Origin: Fidelibacterota bacterium UBA1611
Lineage (GTDB): Bacteria > Fidelibacterota > Marinisomatia > Marinisomatales > UBA1611
Direction: 5' to 3'
DNA: 7,442 nt
Assembly (NCBI GenBank): GCA_002321855.1
Contig: DCMX01000134.1
Coordinates: 4,933 to 12,374, forward strand
A program made the position numbers and the translations under genes. The notes under the pieces are model-generated. The model was not told the DNA's origin. It searched no databases and worked only from the letters and a program-made list of their open reading frames with translations. Positions within the stretch are counted from its first letter, which is position 1, and every line of letters begins with the position of its first letter. This document shows positions 6,765-7,442 of this stretch, in pieces.

Positions 6765-7361
6765 TCAGTTACTTATATGAGGGTCCGTGATCAGTTGGTT
6801 CAATAATTCTTCCACATCCTTATCTGATACAGGCTGGGACCGGTCCCCCATGAAAACAAGGCCCATAAAGAGCCCACCCAGAGCCTTGAACATCAGCTCT
6901 GGATCGATCTTTGGGAACTCTCCCGCCTTTATCCCATCCTCCAGCAAGCCTCTTATGACCCCGTAAAGGCGATACTGATAATCCTTCCATGGCTGGTGCT
7001 CCATTTTTATCGCTTTTGGTGCGTTGAACAGAAACTCAAATAGCCCTGGCCGATCCTGAGCATTCTCTGCGATCCTGATGAGCAGGTTCACAAATATTTG
7101 TCTGGGGGTGCCCTGACCCGCAATGACGGGTTCCAAGGATTCCCATATTTTCACCCAACCATCCTCAAGTATCTCAGAAAAAACATCCTCTTTTGATTTA
7201 AAGTAGTAATAGAGAGTGGCCTTGCCAAAGCCTGCCCTGGAAGCGATCTCATCCATGGTCGCACCCTCCAGCCCCTTGGCCTTGAATACTTCTAAGGCTC
7301 CGGAGAGTATCCGCTCTTTTCTCATTTGGCGTTCTTCTAACTGACGTTCTGATGGAGACAT
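6765..7361 (-). CDS. TetR/AcrR-family transcriptional repressor
   Basis: Protein of 198 residues, typical for the family. The N-terminal DNA-binding domain (about 15-61) shows the standard pattern: I-L-x-G-A-L-E-V-F, G-x-x-G-A-T-M-D-E-I-A-x-R-A-G, the recognition helix G-K-A-T-L-Y-Y-Y-F, and K-S-K-E-D-V-F. The C-terminal helical part (about 70-190) would bind a ligand and dimerise; its ligand cannot be read from sequence. It is the first gene of a same-strand cluster with the TonB receptor and the HmuY-like lipoprotein, and a perfect palindrome lies 14 bases before its start, so autoregulation and control of the receptor are likely. The ATG at 7361 has no Shine-Dalgarno. A second in-frame ATG (codon 13, 7323-7325) has a weak AGAAGA upstream and would still leave the DNA-binding domain complete. 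Confidence 0.93.
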   Translation of the reverse strand: MSPSERQLEERQMRKERILSGALEVFKAKGLEGATMDEIASRAGFGKATLYYYFKSKEDVFSEILEDGWVKIWESLEPVIAGQGTPRQIFVNLLIRIAENAQDRPGLFEFLFNAPKAIKMEHQPWKDYQYRLYGVIRGLLEDGIKAGEFPKIDPELMFKALGGLFMGLVFMGDRSQPVSDKDVEELLNQLITDPHISN

Positions 7362-7374
7362 GATTATAATTAAG

Positions 7375-7408
7375 GTTTAAATTTCGACTCTTCGGTCGAA
7401 ATTTAAAC
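7375..7408. promoter_or_regulatory. Perfect 14-bp inverted repeat, candidate TetR operator
   Basis: Plus-strand gtttaaatttcgac (7375-7388) and gtcgaaatttaaac (7395-7408) are exact reverse complements separated by six bases (tcttcg). The repeat ends 14 bp before the repressor's ATG and overlaps the candidate promoter -7 element. The two-fold symmetry, 34-bp span and position fit an operator for a dimeric TetR protein. Neither side is followed by a run of T, which argues against a terminator. No second copy was found in the window. Confidence 0.65.
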
Positions 7409-7440
7409 AGTGCTTCTTAGATCCTGCAAAAACTTTTTTT
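7398..7440 (-). promoter_or_regulatory. Candidate promoter of the TetR / TonB receptor / HmuY-like unit
   Basis: On the minus strand an A-tract (7440-7434) is followed by TTTTTG (7432-7427), a 21-base spacer, and TAAATTTC (7405-7398). This resembles the Bacteroidota promoter form TTTG, 19-21 bases, TAnnTTTG, with one mismatch in the -7 element. A weak sigma-70 reading (TTTGCA, 17 bases, TTTAAA) fits the same place. The overlap with the palindrome supports repression at this site. The match is only by eye. Confidence 0.35.
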
Positions 7441-7442
7441 CA

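Noticed and set aside
7375..7408. Palindrome read as a rho-independent terminator of a gene beyond the right edge
   Set aside because: Neither strand has a T-run after the stem, the lower stem is AT-only, and the position directly before a repressor gene fits an operator better.
7433..7440. Run of seven T on the plus strand as a terminator tail
   Set aside because: No GC-rich hairpin precedes it and no plus-strand gene leads into it. On the minus strand it is an A-tract upstream of the candidate promoter.

Overview
The window is a 7.4 kb stretch of moderately AT-rich bacterial DNA in which every recognisable gene lies on the minus strand, so transcription runs from the right edge (7442) to the left. 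The gene content suggests a Gram-negative, outer-membrane-bearing member of the FCB/Bacteroidota-like assemblage, possibly a marine lineage. The reasons are a TonB-dependent receptor with an N-terminal carboxypeptidase-regulatory-like domain, an HmuY-type lipoprotein with an acidic stretch after the lipid cysteine, a PD40/TolB-like lipoprotein, CARDB-like repeats, and Shine-Dalgarno motifs that are weak or absent before most starts. The exact phylum cannot be fixed from this sequence.

Right part (7442 to 4034): a compact cluster that looks like one transcription unit. A TetR-family repressor is preceded by a perfect 14-bp inverted repeat overlapping a candidate promoter. It is followed after 39 bp by a TonB-dependent outer-membrane receptor (GTG start) and, after a single base, by a small HmuY-like lipoprotein. 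The receptor carries FRAP and NPDL boxes with a histidine between them, as in haem receptors. The simplest reading is a haem (or related metal-porphyrin) capture and import module under TetR autoregulation; the substrate is inferred.

Middle (3960 to 2632): a TolB-like beta-propeller lipoprotein with its own good ribosome binding site, which may be read from the same transcript. It is followed by a stranded C-terminal remnant of a DUF1295/steroid-5-alpha-reductase-like membrane enzyme, here called a pseudogene.

Left part (2551 to 12): an inner-membrane calcineurin-like metallophosphoesterase with three N-terminal membrane segments and an internal twin-arginine motif, a weak terminator-like hairpin, and an unusual exported-looking protein made of four MORN repeats followed by two CARDB-like domains.

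No tRNA, rRNA, CRISPR array, insertion sequence or phage gene was seen. No gene-free stretch exceeds 140 bp. GATC is about threefold more frequent than base composition predicts (about 90 sites by hand count). The most interesting items are the TetR/palindrome/TonB receptor/HmuY-like unit and the MORN plus CARDB protein.
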